Origin: Acidobacteriota bacterium
Lineage (GTDB): Bacteria > Acidobacteriota > Blastocatellia > Pyrinomonadales > Pyrinomonadaceae
Length of the DNA stretch: 45,349 bases
Direction of reading: 5' to 3'
NCBI GenBank assembly: GCA_003222945.1
Contig: QHXM01000060.1
Coordinates: 1 to 45,349 of the forward strand
Each line of letters opens with the position of its first letter. Position 1 is the stretch's first letter. The translations under genes and the position numbers were made by a program. Of this stretch, positions 33,259-42,240 are shown in pieces. Below the pieces are notes generated by a model, which made no database searches, was not told where the DNA came from, and was given only the letters and a program-made list of their open reading frames with translations.

Positions 33259-35967
33259 TTACTTCACTCGCGGGTCCGGCTTCACTAGAAGCGGCTGCAT
33301 GTAGCTCTTGCCGTCAACCGTAAGCTTTACAGTGTAGTTGCCGGGCAGCACTGTCGGAACACGCGGACCAAAAATGTTGCCGCCACCTCCTGGACGCCCT
33401 GCGCGATCAGGCGGCGGTGTGGGGCGCAAGTCCCAAATCCAGCGATGCATTCCTGCCGTCGTGGAAACAATTTGAGGCGGGCGCACCCAGGATACAGGGA
33501 TGTCAAGAGCATCCGGGTTGACGGGAGGCTGCTTGTCTTCACTCGAATACTTGCGAATGCTTGCGCCCGAAGGATCGAGTATCTCAATCACTACGGAGCC
33601 GGAAGCGGCGGACTTCAAATAGTAATCAATCATCGCGCCATACGGCGGATTGTCCGCTAAGGGTTCGTCGCGCGGCTGCGGGGTTCCGTTCTCGCTCGAT
33701 TGCGGGATGTTGTAAGCATCGGCAGGATGGAAAAGATATGCACGCGCTCTTACAACTTCATCGCTTAATTGGCGAAGCGGCGTGATGTCGTCCAACACCC
33801 AGAAGCCGCGACCGTGCGTGGCTACTATCAAATCGTCATCGTGAATTACCAGATCGCGCACGGACACGGGCGGCAGGTTGAGTTGAAGCGATTGCCAGTG
33901 GTCGCCGTCGTCGAATGAGACGAAGACGCCAAGCTCTGTGCCTGCGAATAGAAGCCCGCGCCGCTCAGGGTCTTCCTTCACAGTCTGCATATAGACGCCC
34001 TTCGGCAATCCAGTAGTAATCTTCTGCCAGGTCTTACCCGCATCGCGCGTGCGATAGATGTACGGCTCGTTGTCTTCAAGACGATGACGATCAACCGCTG
34101 CGTAGGCTTCACCAACATCAAAATGCGAAGCCTCCATCATTGAGACCTTGCTCCACGCAGTCAGTTCCAGCGGCGTGACGTTCTGCCATGTCTTGCCGTC
34201 GTCGTTCGTCAACTGAATGTAGCCGTCGTCAGTTCCAACCCAGAGCAAAGACGCGCGCAAAGGCGATGGCGCGATTGTATAGATGACGCCGCGTCGCTTC
34301 TCTGTGGGCGCGTCTGCGGCAGTCGCTTCATCCAGATTCGGCGGAACGCCAGGGTCTTCGCGCGTGAGGTCTGGACTCAGTTGCGTCCAACTCTCGCCGC
34401 CGTTTGTGGTCCTGAAAAGAAACTGGTCGCTGAAGTAGAGCGCGTGCAGGTCTGCCTGCGAGAAGACGAGCGGGAGCGTCCATGTATGGCGCTGAGGTGT
34501 CGCCGCAGGCAGGTTGCGTTCGGGCGAGACGTTTATGATTTCGCCTGTGACGACATTGCAGCGCGTGACGCGGCCTCCTAAAAGAATTTCCGTGTGAAGC
34601 GGGTCGGGCGCTGTGTAGTCTGATTCGCCGCCAGCGCAGATGGGCGACCAGTCGTGCATGGAGATTTCAGCCAGATTGCTTCGCGTGGGCACACCGATTG
34701 AGCCGCTATCCTGCTGCGCGCCCGTCGCCCAGTAGGGAAAACGATTGTCCGCCGCGACGTGATACATCTCGGCGGTCGGCTGGTTGTACCAACTGCTCCA
34801 GGTCTGCGCGCCGTCTTCTGTGACGATTGCGCCCTGATCGCTTCCAAGAATCATTCGATTCGGATCGTCCGGGTAAATCCATAGTTGATGATAGTCGTCG
34901 CCGCCGGGCGCGCCCTTTATCGCGGTCCAGTTCTTGCCCGCGTTCACAGAGCGATAGAGCGATGTGTTCGAGACGTAAACCGTATCCGCGTTCTTCGGGT
35001 CAACCGCAATCTTGCAGAAGTACCAGCCACGTCCCCAGATGCGTTTATCGTCGGAGATGAGCGTCCACGTCGCGCCCGCATCGTCCGAGCGATAAAGACC
35101 GCCAGCCTTAGCATCAACGATTGCATAGACGCGCAGATGGTTTGTAGGCGATACGGCGATTCCAACGTGACCAAGAGCTTCTGTCGGGATACCGTTGGTT
35201 AACGGTTGCCAGGTGTTTCCGCCATCCGTTGATTTGAATAGGCCGCTGCCCGGTCCATAAGACGGCGGGTAGATGCTCCAGGGCGGACGGCGCGTGTTCC
35301 AAAGCGTCGCGTAGATGATCGAAGAGTTCTGTGGGTCAAACGCTAAATCAATCGCTCCGACGTTCTCGTTCTTGAATAAAACTTTTCCCCAAGTGCGGCC
35401 ACCGTCGCGCGTGCGATAAATTCCGCGATCAGGATTAGCGCCGTAAACGTGGCCGAGCGCTGCGACGAAGACCAGGTTTGGATTCTTAGGGTCAACGATG
35501 ACGCGGCCAATCTGTCGCGTGTTATCGAGACCTATGTGCGTCCAGGTCTTTCCAGCATCCGTTGATTTGTACATGCCGTTGCCGTAAGAGATTTGCGAGC
35601 GCATGTCCGCTTCGCCCGTGCCGACATAGACTATGTTAGGGTCGGACGGCGCGACGCCGATTGCTCCGATTGATGCGATGGGTTGCGAATCGAAGACGGG
35701 CGTCCACGTCCGCCCGGAGTTGATAGTCTTCCAGACGCCTCCGCCGACCGAGCCGAAGTAGAAAACTGTGGGCTGGCCCGGCACGCCGGAGACAGCGTTG
35801 ACACGGCCTCCGCGAAAAGGACCGATCAAACGCCAGCGCAAACCTGAATAGGCGCTCTGTTCAATTCGCGCCTGAGCAAGCGCGACAGGCATGAACGCAC
35901 TAAACGTTACGACAGCAATAACTAGCAACGCTAATAAGCACACAAAGGCTTTCCGAATTCCAGACAT
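33259..35967 (-). CDS. Secreted sortilin/BNR-type beta-propeller protein
   Basis: ATG 35967 follows GGGAGGAG at 6 bases, giving 902 residues; the frame is open 11 codons further but has no start signal there. After a signal peptide (KAFVCLLALLVIAVVTFSAF...ALAQ) the protein has repeated Asp-box motifs, KTINSGRTWTPV, KSTDAGKTWTHI, RTRDGGRTWGKV, KSTDGGNTWQPL, RSDDAGATWTLI, across about 35-740. They form two propellers of the VPS10/sortilin-like, also called glycosyl-hydrolase BNR, type. RWRLIGPFRGGRVNAV at the start is characteristic of a group of large exported bacterial proteins. The final ~160 residues form a beta module (SVVIEILDPSGASIRKYSS, MHRWIWDLRPTPPP). No catalytic residues are recognised; peptide or glycan binding is likely. 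Confidence 0.85.
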   Translation of the reverse strand: MSGIRKAFVCLLALLVIAVVTFSAFMPVALAQARIEQSAYSGLRWRLIGPFRGGRVNAVSGVPGQPTVFYFGSVGGGVWKTINSGRTWTPVFDSQPIASIGAIGVAPSDPNIVYVGTGEADMRSQISYGNGMYKSTDAGKTWTHIGLDNTRQIGRVIVDPKNPNLVFVAALGHVYGANPDRGIYRTRDGGRTWGKVLFKNENVGAIDLAFDPQNSSIIYATLWNTRRPPWSIYPPSYGPGSGLFKSTDGGNTWQPLTNGIPTEALGHVGIAVSPTNHLRVYAIVDAKAGGLYRSDDAGATWTLISDDKRIWGRGWYFCKIAVDPKNADTVYVSNTSLYRSVNAGKNWTAIKGAPGGDDYHQLWIYPDDPNRMILGSDQGAIVTEDGAQTWSSWYNQPTAEMYHVAADNRFPYWATGAQQDSGSIGVPTRSNLAEISMHDWSPICAGGESDYTAPDPLHTEILLGGRVTRCNVVTGEIINVSPERNLPAATPQRHTWTLPLVFSQADLHALYFSDQFLFRTTNGGESWTQLSPDLTREDPGVPPNLDEATAADAPTEKRRGVIYTIAPSPLRASLLWVGTDDGYIQLTNDDGKTWQNVTPLELTAWSKVSMMEASHFDVGEAYAAVDRHRLEDNEPYIYRTRDAGKTWQKITTGLPKGVYMQTVKEDPERRGLLFAGTELGVFVSFDDGDHWQSLQLNLPPVSVRDLVIHDDDLIVATHGRGFWVLDDITPLRQLSDEVVRARAYLFHPADAYNIPQSSENGTPQPRDEPLADNPPYGAMIDYYLKSAASGSVVIEILDPSGASIRKYSSEDKQPPVNPDALDIPVSWVRPPQIVSTTAGMHRWIWDLRPTPPPDRAGRPGGGGNIFGPRVPTVLPGNYTVKLTVDGKSYMQPLLVKPDPRVK

Positions 35968-36083
35968 AGAGTCTCCTCCCTGTTTGGACGAAGGATACAC
36001 TAAACCTGTCGAAGTTCACCAAACTAACTGTTCGCGTCTGTTTTGCTGAGGTGGGAAAGTAATCCGGCTTTGGTGTCCGCAAC

Positions 36084-37466
36084 TCAAATGTCGAGTTGAT
36101 AACGCTCTGCCATTCTGTAAAGCGTCCTGCGATTGATGCCTAGAATTTTCGCTGCGAGTGTTCGATTGCCGCCTGTGACTTCCAGAACGTGTTGCAGGTA
36201 GCGCCGCTCTACCTCATCTATGGTCGGAAGACCGGTGAAGTATGAAGTGAGATCATCTGGTTGCGGGACGGCGCGCTTGCGCTCCATCTCGTAATCGCGC
36301 ACTTTCGACGGCAGATTCTCAAGCGTGATGCGCCCTCCCTGTTGAAACGCGATTGCTCGCTCAATCACGTTCTCAAGCTCTCGCACATTGCCCGGCCACG
36401 AATAACTTTTCAGCACTCTTAACACGCGATCATCAACAATGGGCGCAGCTTGTCCTTCGGGCGTGTGCTTGCGAATGAGATGAGCGACGAGGAGCGGTAT
36501 GTCGTCCCTGCGCTCTCTCAAGGGCGGAACGTGTATGTGTATGACGTTCAGGCGGTAGAGCAGATCACGGCGAAACGCGCCGGAATCGGAAAGATTCTCA
36601 AGGTTGCTGTTGCTCGCAGCGATGATGCGCGCCGCAACCTTTATAGTCGAACTGCTGCCGACGGGCATGACCTCTCGCTCCTGAAGAACGCGCAGCAATT
36701 TAACCTGTAGAGCAGGACTCGTCTCGCTTATCTCATCCAGGAATACTGTGCCGTCGCCCGCCTCCTCGAATATGCCGCGCTTGTTTGCGATTGCTCCCGT
36801 GAAAGAACCTCTGACGTGGCCGAAGAGTTCCGATTCGAGAAGCGTTTCGGTTAAAGCGCCGCAGTTGACGGCGACGAAGGGAGCGCTCGCGCGTTTACTG
36901 TGAGTGTGAATAGCGCGAGCTATCAACTCCTTGCCTGTGCCGCTCTCGCCCGTGATGAGAACGGCTGCGCGCGAGTCCGAAATACGCGCGATTGTTTTGT
37001 AGATTTCGAGCATAGCGTGAGAGCGCCCGACCAGACCGGAGGTGAATTCGTAATCGTTGAGCTTGCTCGATCCGTTTGACTGACCGTGTGCGCGGGCATC
37101 CAGCGCGCGTCGGATGGTCATGACCATCTTGTCTATGTCGAAGGGCTTGCTGATGTAGTCGAACGCACCTTCACGGACAGCGCGAATCGCCGTGTCAATT
37201 GAGCCGAAGGCAGTCATCAGAACAATTGGGGTCAGAGGATGTTCGCGCCTGACGTGGTCTAAGAGATTGAGGCCGTCAAGCTGTGTCTTCATCCTGATGT
37301 CGCTCAAGATTACGTCGGGCGATTGTTTGCCGAGCGAAAGAAGCGCGGCATCTGCGCTCTGCTCAAAGGAGGTTGAGAAGCCCTCGCGCTCGAAGACTTC
37401 GCAGAGCAGTTCGCAGGTTACGGGGTCGTCGTCAACGATCAGTATTTGATGATTCTCAGACGGCAT
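36084..37466 (-). CDS. NtrC-family sigma-54-dependent response regulator
   Basis: The 460-residue protein has a receiver domain (about 6-122; phosphorylated Asp56, acidic pocket Asp12-14), an AAA+ ATPase (Walker A GESGTGKE at 173-180, GTVFLDEI for Walker B) and a Fis-type helix-turn-helix (GNRTLAAKILGINRRTLYRM) at the end. The loop that contacts sigma-54 is GSFTGA at 220-225, with Ser in place of the usual first Ala. It would be phosphorylated by the kinase encoded upstream and activate sigma-54 promoters. Its start overlaps the 3' end of the kinase gene by 11 bases, so the two are translated as a unit. Targets are unknown, but a sigma-54-like promoter occurs upstream of the divergent gene at 39134. 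Confidence 0.95.
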   Translation of the reverse strand: MPSENHQILIVDDDPVTCELLCEVFEREGFSTSFEQSADAALLSLGKQSPDVILSDIRMKTQLDGLNLLDHVRREHPLTPIVLMTAFGSIDTAIRAVREGAFDYISKPFDIDKMVMTIRRALDARAHGQSNGSSKLNDYEFTSGLVGRSHAMLEIYKTIARISDSRAAVLITGESGTGKELIARAIHTHSKRASAPFVAVNCGALTETLLESELFGHVRGSFTGAIANKRGIFEEAGDGTVFLDEISETSPALQVKLLRVLQEREVMPVGSSSTIKVAARIIAASNSNLENLSDSGAFRRDLLYRLNVIHIHVPPLRERRDDIPLLVAHLIRKHTPEGQAAPIVDDRVLRVLKSYSWPGNVRELENVIERAIAFQQGGRITLENLPSKVRDYEMERKRAVPQPDDLTSYFTGLPTIDEVERRYLQHVLEVTGGNRTLAAKILGINRRTLYRMAERYQLDI

Positions 37467-38712
37467 TCGTGGTCACGCTCTCAATCGTGGAAGAAGGTTG
37501 CGCCTCGACAGAGAGAGGGAAGGTGAGATGAAAGGAAGCGCCGCGCTTCTGATCTTTCAGAACCTCTATGCGCCCGTAGTGCGCCGTCATAATCTCGCGC
37601 GCAATGGCTAGACCGAAGCCGCTGCCGGAAGCTTTGCTGGTCCGCATGGGTTCAAAGAGATGATCCAGAATTTCCGGGTCAATGCCAACGCCTGTATCGT
37701 GGAATGTGAGTTCGGCCAGGCCTTTGTTCCTGTTCAAATGAGAGATTATCTCTATGCGTCCCCCTTCGGGCATGGCCTCTACGCTGTTGTTGATGATGTT
37801 CATGAAGACCTGTTGAAGACTGTCGCGGTCAGCTTCGACATCAGGCAGGTCAGTGTCCAGGTTAATAGACGCTGTGATGCCGTGCTTGTCCAGCATTGGA
37901 CTGACGAGCCAGAACATTTCGCGTATAAGTGTATTGAGGTCAGTGGGGCGTAAAGCGAACTCTCTCTTATGCGTTCTCTCAAGAAGGTTCTTGACCGTTG
38001 CTACGATTGAATCGAGCTGCTTGTTGATTATCTTTACGCGGCGGCGTGTGTCGTCGTCCGCCGGATGATTACGCGCCAGAAGTTTCAGATGCCCTGAGAT
38101 TGCATTCAAGGGAGTTCCTATGTCGTGGGCAAGCGAGGCGGCCATCTGGCCCACGGCGGCGAGTCTTTCAGAGCGCGTCAGTCGCTGCTGTGTTTGAAGC
38201 AGAGTGCTGTTTGCAGTTGATAACTCTCTGGTCGCAGCGTCCACCTCCTGACGCAATTCTACATTGAAGCCGCTGATCTGCTTGAGCAAAGCTTCGCGCT
38301 CCTGCTCTCGCTCTCTGATCCTCTCCATCAATTTTTTGCGAGAAGCGTTGAGCCAGCTTATCAGGATTGAGACGGCTGTAAAGACACCCGCTCGTATGAG
38401 GTTTGCGAGCGTGAGTTCAATTTTGTAGAAAGGCGGGACAAAGAAATAGTCCATAGCAAGGAGGGAAAGGAGCGTAGCGAAAAGCCCAGGCCCGAAGCCT
38501 CCATAGAACGCTGCGATCATGATGGCCGCTAAAAAGAGCGCCGAAGCAGCCCTGTCAACCAAAGGCCACAGAAGGTCTGCGAAAAGCGCAGCCACAGCGA
38601 CGAGCACAACGGCTGCCGCGTAATATAGTAATCGCCCGCTCTTACTGTTCAGCGTCATAGGTTCAACCGATGGCTTAATGCCATAATCACTTAACCGCTC
38701 GCTTGTAGGCAT
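37456..38712 (-). CDS. Membrane sensor histidine kinase with KdpD-like (DUF4118) membrane domain
   Basis: The 418-residue kinase has four predicted membrane helices (about 27-122) in a block of the DUF4118 type, with GGFGPGLFATLLSLLAMDYFF. A coiled coil (123-180), a dimerisation domain with phospho-accepting His196 in SLAHDIGTPLNAISGHL, and a HATPase domain (IINNSVEAMPEGG, DTGVGIDPE, GSGFGLAIAREIM) follow. It has no large periplasmic domain, so the signal is probably sensed in the membrane or cytoplasm. ATG 38712 follows AAAGGAG. It forms an operon with the NtrC-type regulator. The next gene is divergent. Confidence 0.94.
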   Translation of the reverse strand: MPTSERLSDYGIKPSVEPMTLNSKSGRLLYYAAAVVLVAVAALFADLLWPLVDRAASALFLAAIMIAAFYGGFGPGLFATLLSLLAMDYFFVPPFYKIELTLANLIRAGVFTAVSILISWLNASRKKLMERIREREQEREALLKQISGFNVELRQEVDAATRELSTANSTLLQTQQRLTRSERLAAVGQMAASLAHDIGTPLNAISGHLKLLARNHPADDDTRRRVKIINKQLDSIVATVKNLLERTHKREFALRPTDLNTLIREMFWLVSPMLDKHGITASINLDTDLPDVEADRDSLQQVFMNIINNSVEAMPEGGRIEIISHLNRNKGLAELTFHDTGVGIDPEILDHLFEPMRTSKASGSGFGLAIAREIMTAHYGRIEVLKDQKRGASFHLTFPLSVEAQPSSTIESVTTNAV

Positions 38713-39133
38713 CTCTTATTCCACTCCTTTGAAGCGCATAAGCAAGAGTCGTCTATGAAACTCTTAATTTCGTCTAATCAGCAGCAGTCTGCATATGGGA
38801 TTTGTTAGCTGCTTGCACTTATCAACCAGTTCTTAAGCCACGCGAATGATAGCAGCGCGCGCCGCGAGCGGAACACCCTTGCCCTCTAAAAAGCAGTCCT
38901 GAATCTCATCCGTGTGAGGCTTTTTTACTCAGGCGGATACAAAAAGCCACAAGTGCCGCTCCGTCCAGTCCGCCACATTCTACAATAATGGAAAGAGAAA
39001 AGCCTCAGACCAAACGACGGCGCTTCTGGCATAAGCTGTGCATTCATCGTTTCTCCGAATTGACTAAAGAGCGCATTCCTGGCTTCTTCCTTGAAAAAAT
39101 TATTTTCTAAGACCAGCCCAGAGGATAAAAGGG
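38713..39133. other. Divergent intergenic region, no convincing gene
   Basis: This 421-base region separates the histidine kinase operon (minus) from the small gene at 39134 (plus). A minus-strand open frame (38925-39191) has no ribosome-binding site, no recognisable protein features and overlaps the small gene, so I do not call it. The region holds a sigma-54-like promoter at 39028 and otherwise shows nothing I can identify. Confidence 0.6.
39028..39043 (+). promoter_or_regulatory. Candidate sigma-54 (-24/-12) promoter
   Basis: TGGCATAAGCTGTGCA matches the consensus TGGCAC-N5-TTGCA at nine of eleven defined positions, with GG and GC exactly 10 bases apart. It reads towards the ribbon-helix-helix-like gene at 39134, with an implied start near 39055 and a leader of about 80 bases. 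It lies in the region divergent from an NtrC-type regulator, which is where a target promoter would be expected. Confidence 0.5.
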
Positions 39134-39385
39134 ATGAGTGTACGAGAACTTGAGTTAGAGAAATCCCAGTGCGTGCCGCGCGCCGAGACAAAGCATATCA
39201 ACGTGCACGTAGGGACAAGCCTGCGTCTTGATGTGTTGATGGAACTAGAGGCGATTGCGCACGAGCATAACTTAAAGCTAGCCAAGCTTGTTCGAGAGTT
39301 AACGCTTCGCGGCCTGGCGGCCTATCGTCGTGACGGGCTTCTGGATGAGCCGGTCGGTGATTTCTGCGAGGCGGTTAAGAGATAG
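39134..39385 (+). CDS. Small ribbon-helix-helix-like protein
   Basis: The 83-residue protein has a beta-strand followed by two helices: KHINVHVGTSLRLDVLMELEAIA and LAKLVRELTLRGLAAYRRDG. This is the order and spacing of ribbon-helix-helix DNA-binding proteins such as CopG/Arc-like antitoxins. No toxin gene lies next to it, so a regulator is more likely than an antitoxin. It starts 90 bases after a candidate sigma-54 promoter and in the opposite direction to a sigma-54 regulator operon. AAAAGGG just before the ATG may serve as a weak ribosome-binding site. The family call rests on pattern only. Confidence 0.6.
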   Translation: MSVRELELEKSQCVPRAETKHINVHVGTSLRLDVLMELEAIAHEHNLKLAKLVRELTLRGLAAYRRDGLLDEPVGDFCEAVKR

Positions 39386-39442
39386 ACTCCAGACTTTCTT
39401 GAGTCGTCGCGGATTTTGAAGTAGAGAGTTGCTTTTAATTTA

Positions 39443-39484
39443 TTGACAGCCTCAATTCGGGCTGCCAGTACGTACCGCCCGAAT
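39443..39484 (+). promoter_or_regulatory. Promoter-proximal inverted repeat upstream of a TonB receptor gene
   Basis: A TTGACA box (39443-39448) is followed 6 bases later by a perfect 8-bp inverted repeat, ATTCGGGC (39455-39462) and GCCCGAAT (39477-39484), spaced 14 bases. The arm-to-arm centre distance, about 22 bases, equals two helical turns. That suits a dimeric repressor binding over a promoter. No convincing -10 is evident. It lies 68-109 bases before the receptor start. Confidence 0.4.
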
Positions 39485-39551
39485 CAGGACTATACGAGCC
39501 TTTGCCCCCAATCAAAGACATAATCAAGTTGATTTTATCAGGAATGCCCCT

Positions 39552-42137
39552 ATGCGTAATCGAAGACGCCTAAGAACTGTAACTCTGTTCTGCGCCGCTG
39601 TCGCGCTCCTCCTCTTCTCAATATCGCAAGTCGCAACCGTGCTTGCAGACTCTACTGCGGGAAGTATCAAAGGAACTGTAAGCGCTACAAATGGAGATGT
39701 GAATGCGCGATCAGTCCTGCTCGCAGGAGCGCGATTGACACTCACCAATCTGGACGTGCCTGATAAGATATTCAAGGCAACTACAGACGAAGCTGGCAAC
39801 TTCATCTTCACGGACCTTCCAGAAGCATCTTACCTTTTGACGGCAGAGGCAACGGGCTTTTCAACCTTCACGAAGGAGATAAAACTCTCGGCTGGCGCAA
39901 CTCTCGATCTAGACATCGTTATGACGGCCACTGTCTCCGAAAGCGTAACGATACGCGACGAGGAAGGCATACTGAGCCGAGGCGAGACTACAACAGCGAA
40001 CACCATTCGCTCAAAGACGCTCGCGGACATGCCTCTTCGCGCGGAGAATTATCAGAGCGCTATGTTGCTCACGCCCGGCGTCGTGCGAGACAAAGACGGA
40101 GGCGATCACCTGAAGGGCGCGCGAGCGGGCCAGAGTGCTTACACCGTGAACGGCGCGGACGTTACCGATCCGGTCACAGGCAATCTGGCTTTCGACATTC
40201 CGCTCGAAGCAGCACAGAGCGTGCAGATTGAAGAGAACCCTTATTCGGCGGAGTTTGGACGATTGACTGGCGGCGCTACGAACCTGGAGACGAAAGGCGG
40301 CGACAATAAATTCAAGGTAAACGCCACGCGCTTTTTCCCGACCTTTCGCAACATCATCGGCGGAAAGCTTGATTCTTTCAGACCGCGCCTGACTTTGAGC
40401 GGTCCAGTCATTAAAGATCGCCTCTTCTTTCTGCAATCGTTTGAATACCGCTTTACGCGCGCTCGCGTGACGAGCCTGCCTGAGCCGCACAACGATACAA
40501 CCTCGGAGAACATCAACTCCTTCACGCAGATTGATCTAAACATTAACAAAGCCAACCGGCTTAAGTTCATCGCAGCCTTCTTTCCCGAAAGAGCACACTT
40601 TCTAGGCTTGAATACTTTCAACCCGCAGGAGGTCACGCCGAATCTGAAAGAGGCGGGCGCGCTCTTTTCACTTTCAGAGCAGATGATCTTTGGTGATGCA
40701 TCGTTTCTTACTTCAAGCCTCAGTTACAGAACCTTAGACGTTGATGTCTTCGCTCAAGGCGCTCAGCCTATGACCGTGCGTCCTGATGGGAACAGCGGCA
40801 ACTATTTCGCGGATTCGAGCCGACAATCAAGAAGGATTCAATGGCAAGAGACATACTTCGCAAGACCCTTAAACTTTGAAGGTCAGCACTCTGTAAAGCT
40901 CGGCGCTGAGTTTAATAAGACTAGCGTGTCTGGACTCTTTCACGACCGCTCGATTCTGATTCGACGCAGCGACAACACCTTAACCGAGCGCATAGACTTT
41001 GCTGGCGACGGGAAGGTCTCGCGCACGACTAACGAAGTCGCCGCCTTCATACAAGACCGCTGGGTAGTTAATAAGAGGCTGACGGTTGATGCTGGCTTTC
41101 GCTTTGACCGCGACAGTATTGCGAAACATGATAACTTTGCGCCGCGTCTTTCCTTCCTTTATCTGCCCTTCAAAGGCGACCGGACCGTTTTGCGCGGAGG
41201 CGTAGGACTCTTCTACGACCGCGTCCCGCTCTCTGTAGGAAATTTCGAGTTCGATACGGACGAGGATGATGCTCTCTTCGCTTCTTCTGCTGATGCAGTC
41301 TCGCGCTCGAAGAGTTTTACGCAGATGCCCCGTCGCATCGTCACTACGTTTGCCGCAGACGGCACGACGATTCTTGACGGTCCGCGACGTTTCAAAAACC
41401 GCGTGGAGAATCTTCAGCAAGACCCGTACAGCATCAGGTGGAATTTGCAACTCGACCGCGAGTTGACGAAGGACTTGACGGCGCGCATAGGCTACATGCA
41501 GCGCTCAACGAAGAACGATCTGATAATTGTGCCGCGCATGGGAAGACTCAACACAGGAAGACTCGTTCTGACTCCTCTGGGTCGTTCTCAGTATAAAGAG
41601 ATACAACTGCTCGCAACCTACTTTAGCCCTCGCGTCGGCAACTGGACCGCCTCTTACACCTGGTCTAAGACGGAAGGCGATCTGAACACGATTGATAATT
41701 TCCTGGGCGACACTCCGGCTCTTGTCATTCAACCGAACGAGTACGCACCACTGCCATTCGACGCGCCCCATCGTTTCTTAGCCTACGGCCAGATAAAGGC
41801 GCGCTTCGGTCTGATAGTTTCTCCTTCGATAGAGATTCGTTCGGGCTTTCCTTTCTCGCTCATCAACGAGCGGCTTGAGTTTGTTGGCGCGAGAGATCGT
41901 GCAGGGCGTTTTCCGACTTACGTTTCGCTGGACCTGCAAGTCACGAAAGATTTCAAAATCCCGGACTTCGTTCCGCGCTTCGGCGGAAAACGCGCACGCA
42001 TTGGCGCAGCGGTCTTCAACCTGACGAACCATTTCAACCCGCGCGATGTCCAGAACAATACGGCGAGCGCACATTTAGGCGAGTTCTACAATAGCCTTGG
42101 CACGAGCGTGCGCGGCAAGTTCGAGATAGACTTCTAA
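39552..42137 (+). CDS. TonB-dependent receptor-like outer-membrane protein with carboxypeptidase-regulatory domain
   Basis: The 861-residue protein has a signal peptide (about 1-32), a carboxypeptidase-regulatory-like beta domain (about 38-130; TTDEAGNFIFTDLPEASYLL) and a plug region (about 150-240; LPEASYLL is followed by the plug motifs YQSAMLLTPGVVR and AYTVNGADVTDP). The rest is a long beta-barrel ending FEIDF, with the aromatic last residue that outer-membrane barrels need for assembly. This is the Oar-like receptor architecture that is abundant in Acidobacteriota. It takes up or binds a large or poorly soluble substrate. No clear TonB box is visible. The next gene is a paralogue, so tandem duplication is likely. 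A possible operator lies upstream. Confidence 0.88.
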   Translation: MRNRRRLRTVTLFCAAVALLLFSISQVATVLADSTAGSIKGTVSATNGDVNARSVLLAGARLTLTNLDVPDKIFKATTDEAGNFIFTDLPEASYLLTAEATGFSTFTKEIKLSAGATLDLDIVMTATVSESVTIRDEEGILSRGETTTANTIRSKTLADMPLRAENYQSAMLLTPGVVRDKDGGDHLKGARAGQSAYTVNGADVTDPVTGNLAFDIPLEAAQSVQIEENPYSAEFGRLTGGATNLETKGGDNKFKVNATRFFPTFRNIIGGKLDSFRPRLTLSGPVIKDRLFFLQSFEYRFTRARVTSLPEPHNDTTSENINSFTQIDLNINKANRLKFIAAFFPERAHFLGLNTFNPQEVTPNLKEAGALFSLSEQMIFGDASFLTSSLSYRTLDVDVFAQGAQPMTVRPDGNSGNYFADSSRQSRRIQWQETYFARPLNFEGQHSVKLGAEFNKTSVSGLFHDRSILIRRSDNTLTERIDFAGDGKVSRTTNEVAAFIQDRWVVNKRLTVDAGFRFDRDSIAKHDNFAPRLSFLYLPFKGDRTVLRGGVGLFYDRVPLSVGNFEFDTDEDDALFASSADAVSRSKSFTQMPRRIVTTFAADGTTILDGPRRFKNRVENLQQDPYSIRWNLQLDRELTKDLTARIGYMQRSTKNDLIIVPRMGRLNTGRLVLTPLGRSQYKEIQLLATYFSPRVGNWTASYTWSKTEGDLNTIDNFLGDTPALVIQPNEYAPLPFDAPHRFLAYGQIKARFGLIVSPSIEIRSGFPFSLINERLEFVGARDRAGRFPTYVSLDLQVTKDFKIPDFVPRFGGKRARIGAAVFNLTNHFNPRDVQNNTASAHLGEFYNSLGTSVRGKFEIDF

Positions 42138-42240
42138 AGGGATTTTGCGCTGAGAGATTTTTAGGATATGTTATAGGTTTGACGGGTTAACCAAAATATA
42201 GACCGTAGCATCGCCGTAAAAGAATCCCAGACTCGTGTTC

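Noticed and set aside
38925-39191. 88-residue minus-strand ORF upstream of the kinase operon
   Set aside because: It has no ribosome-binding site or recognisable feature, and overlaps the better-supported gene at 39134.
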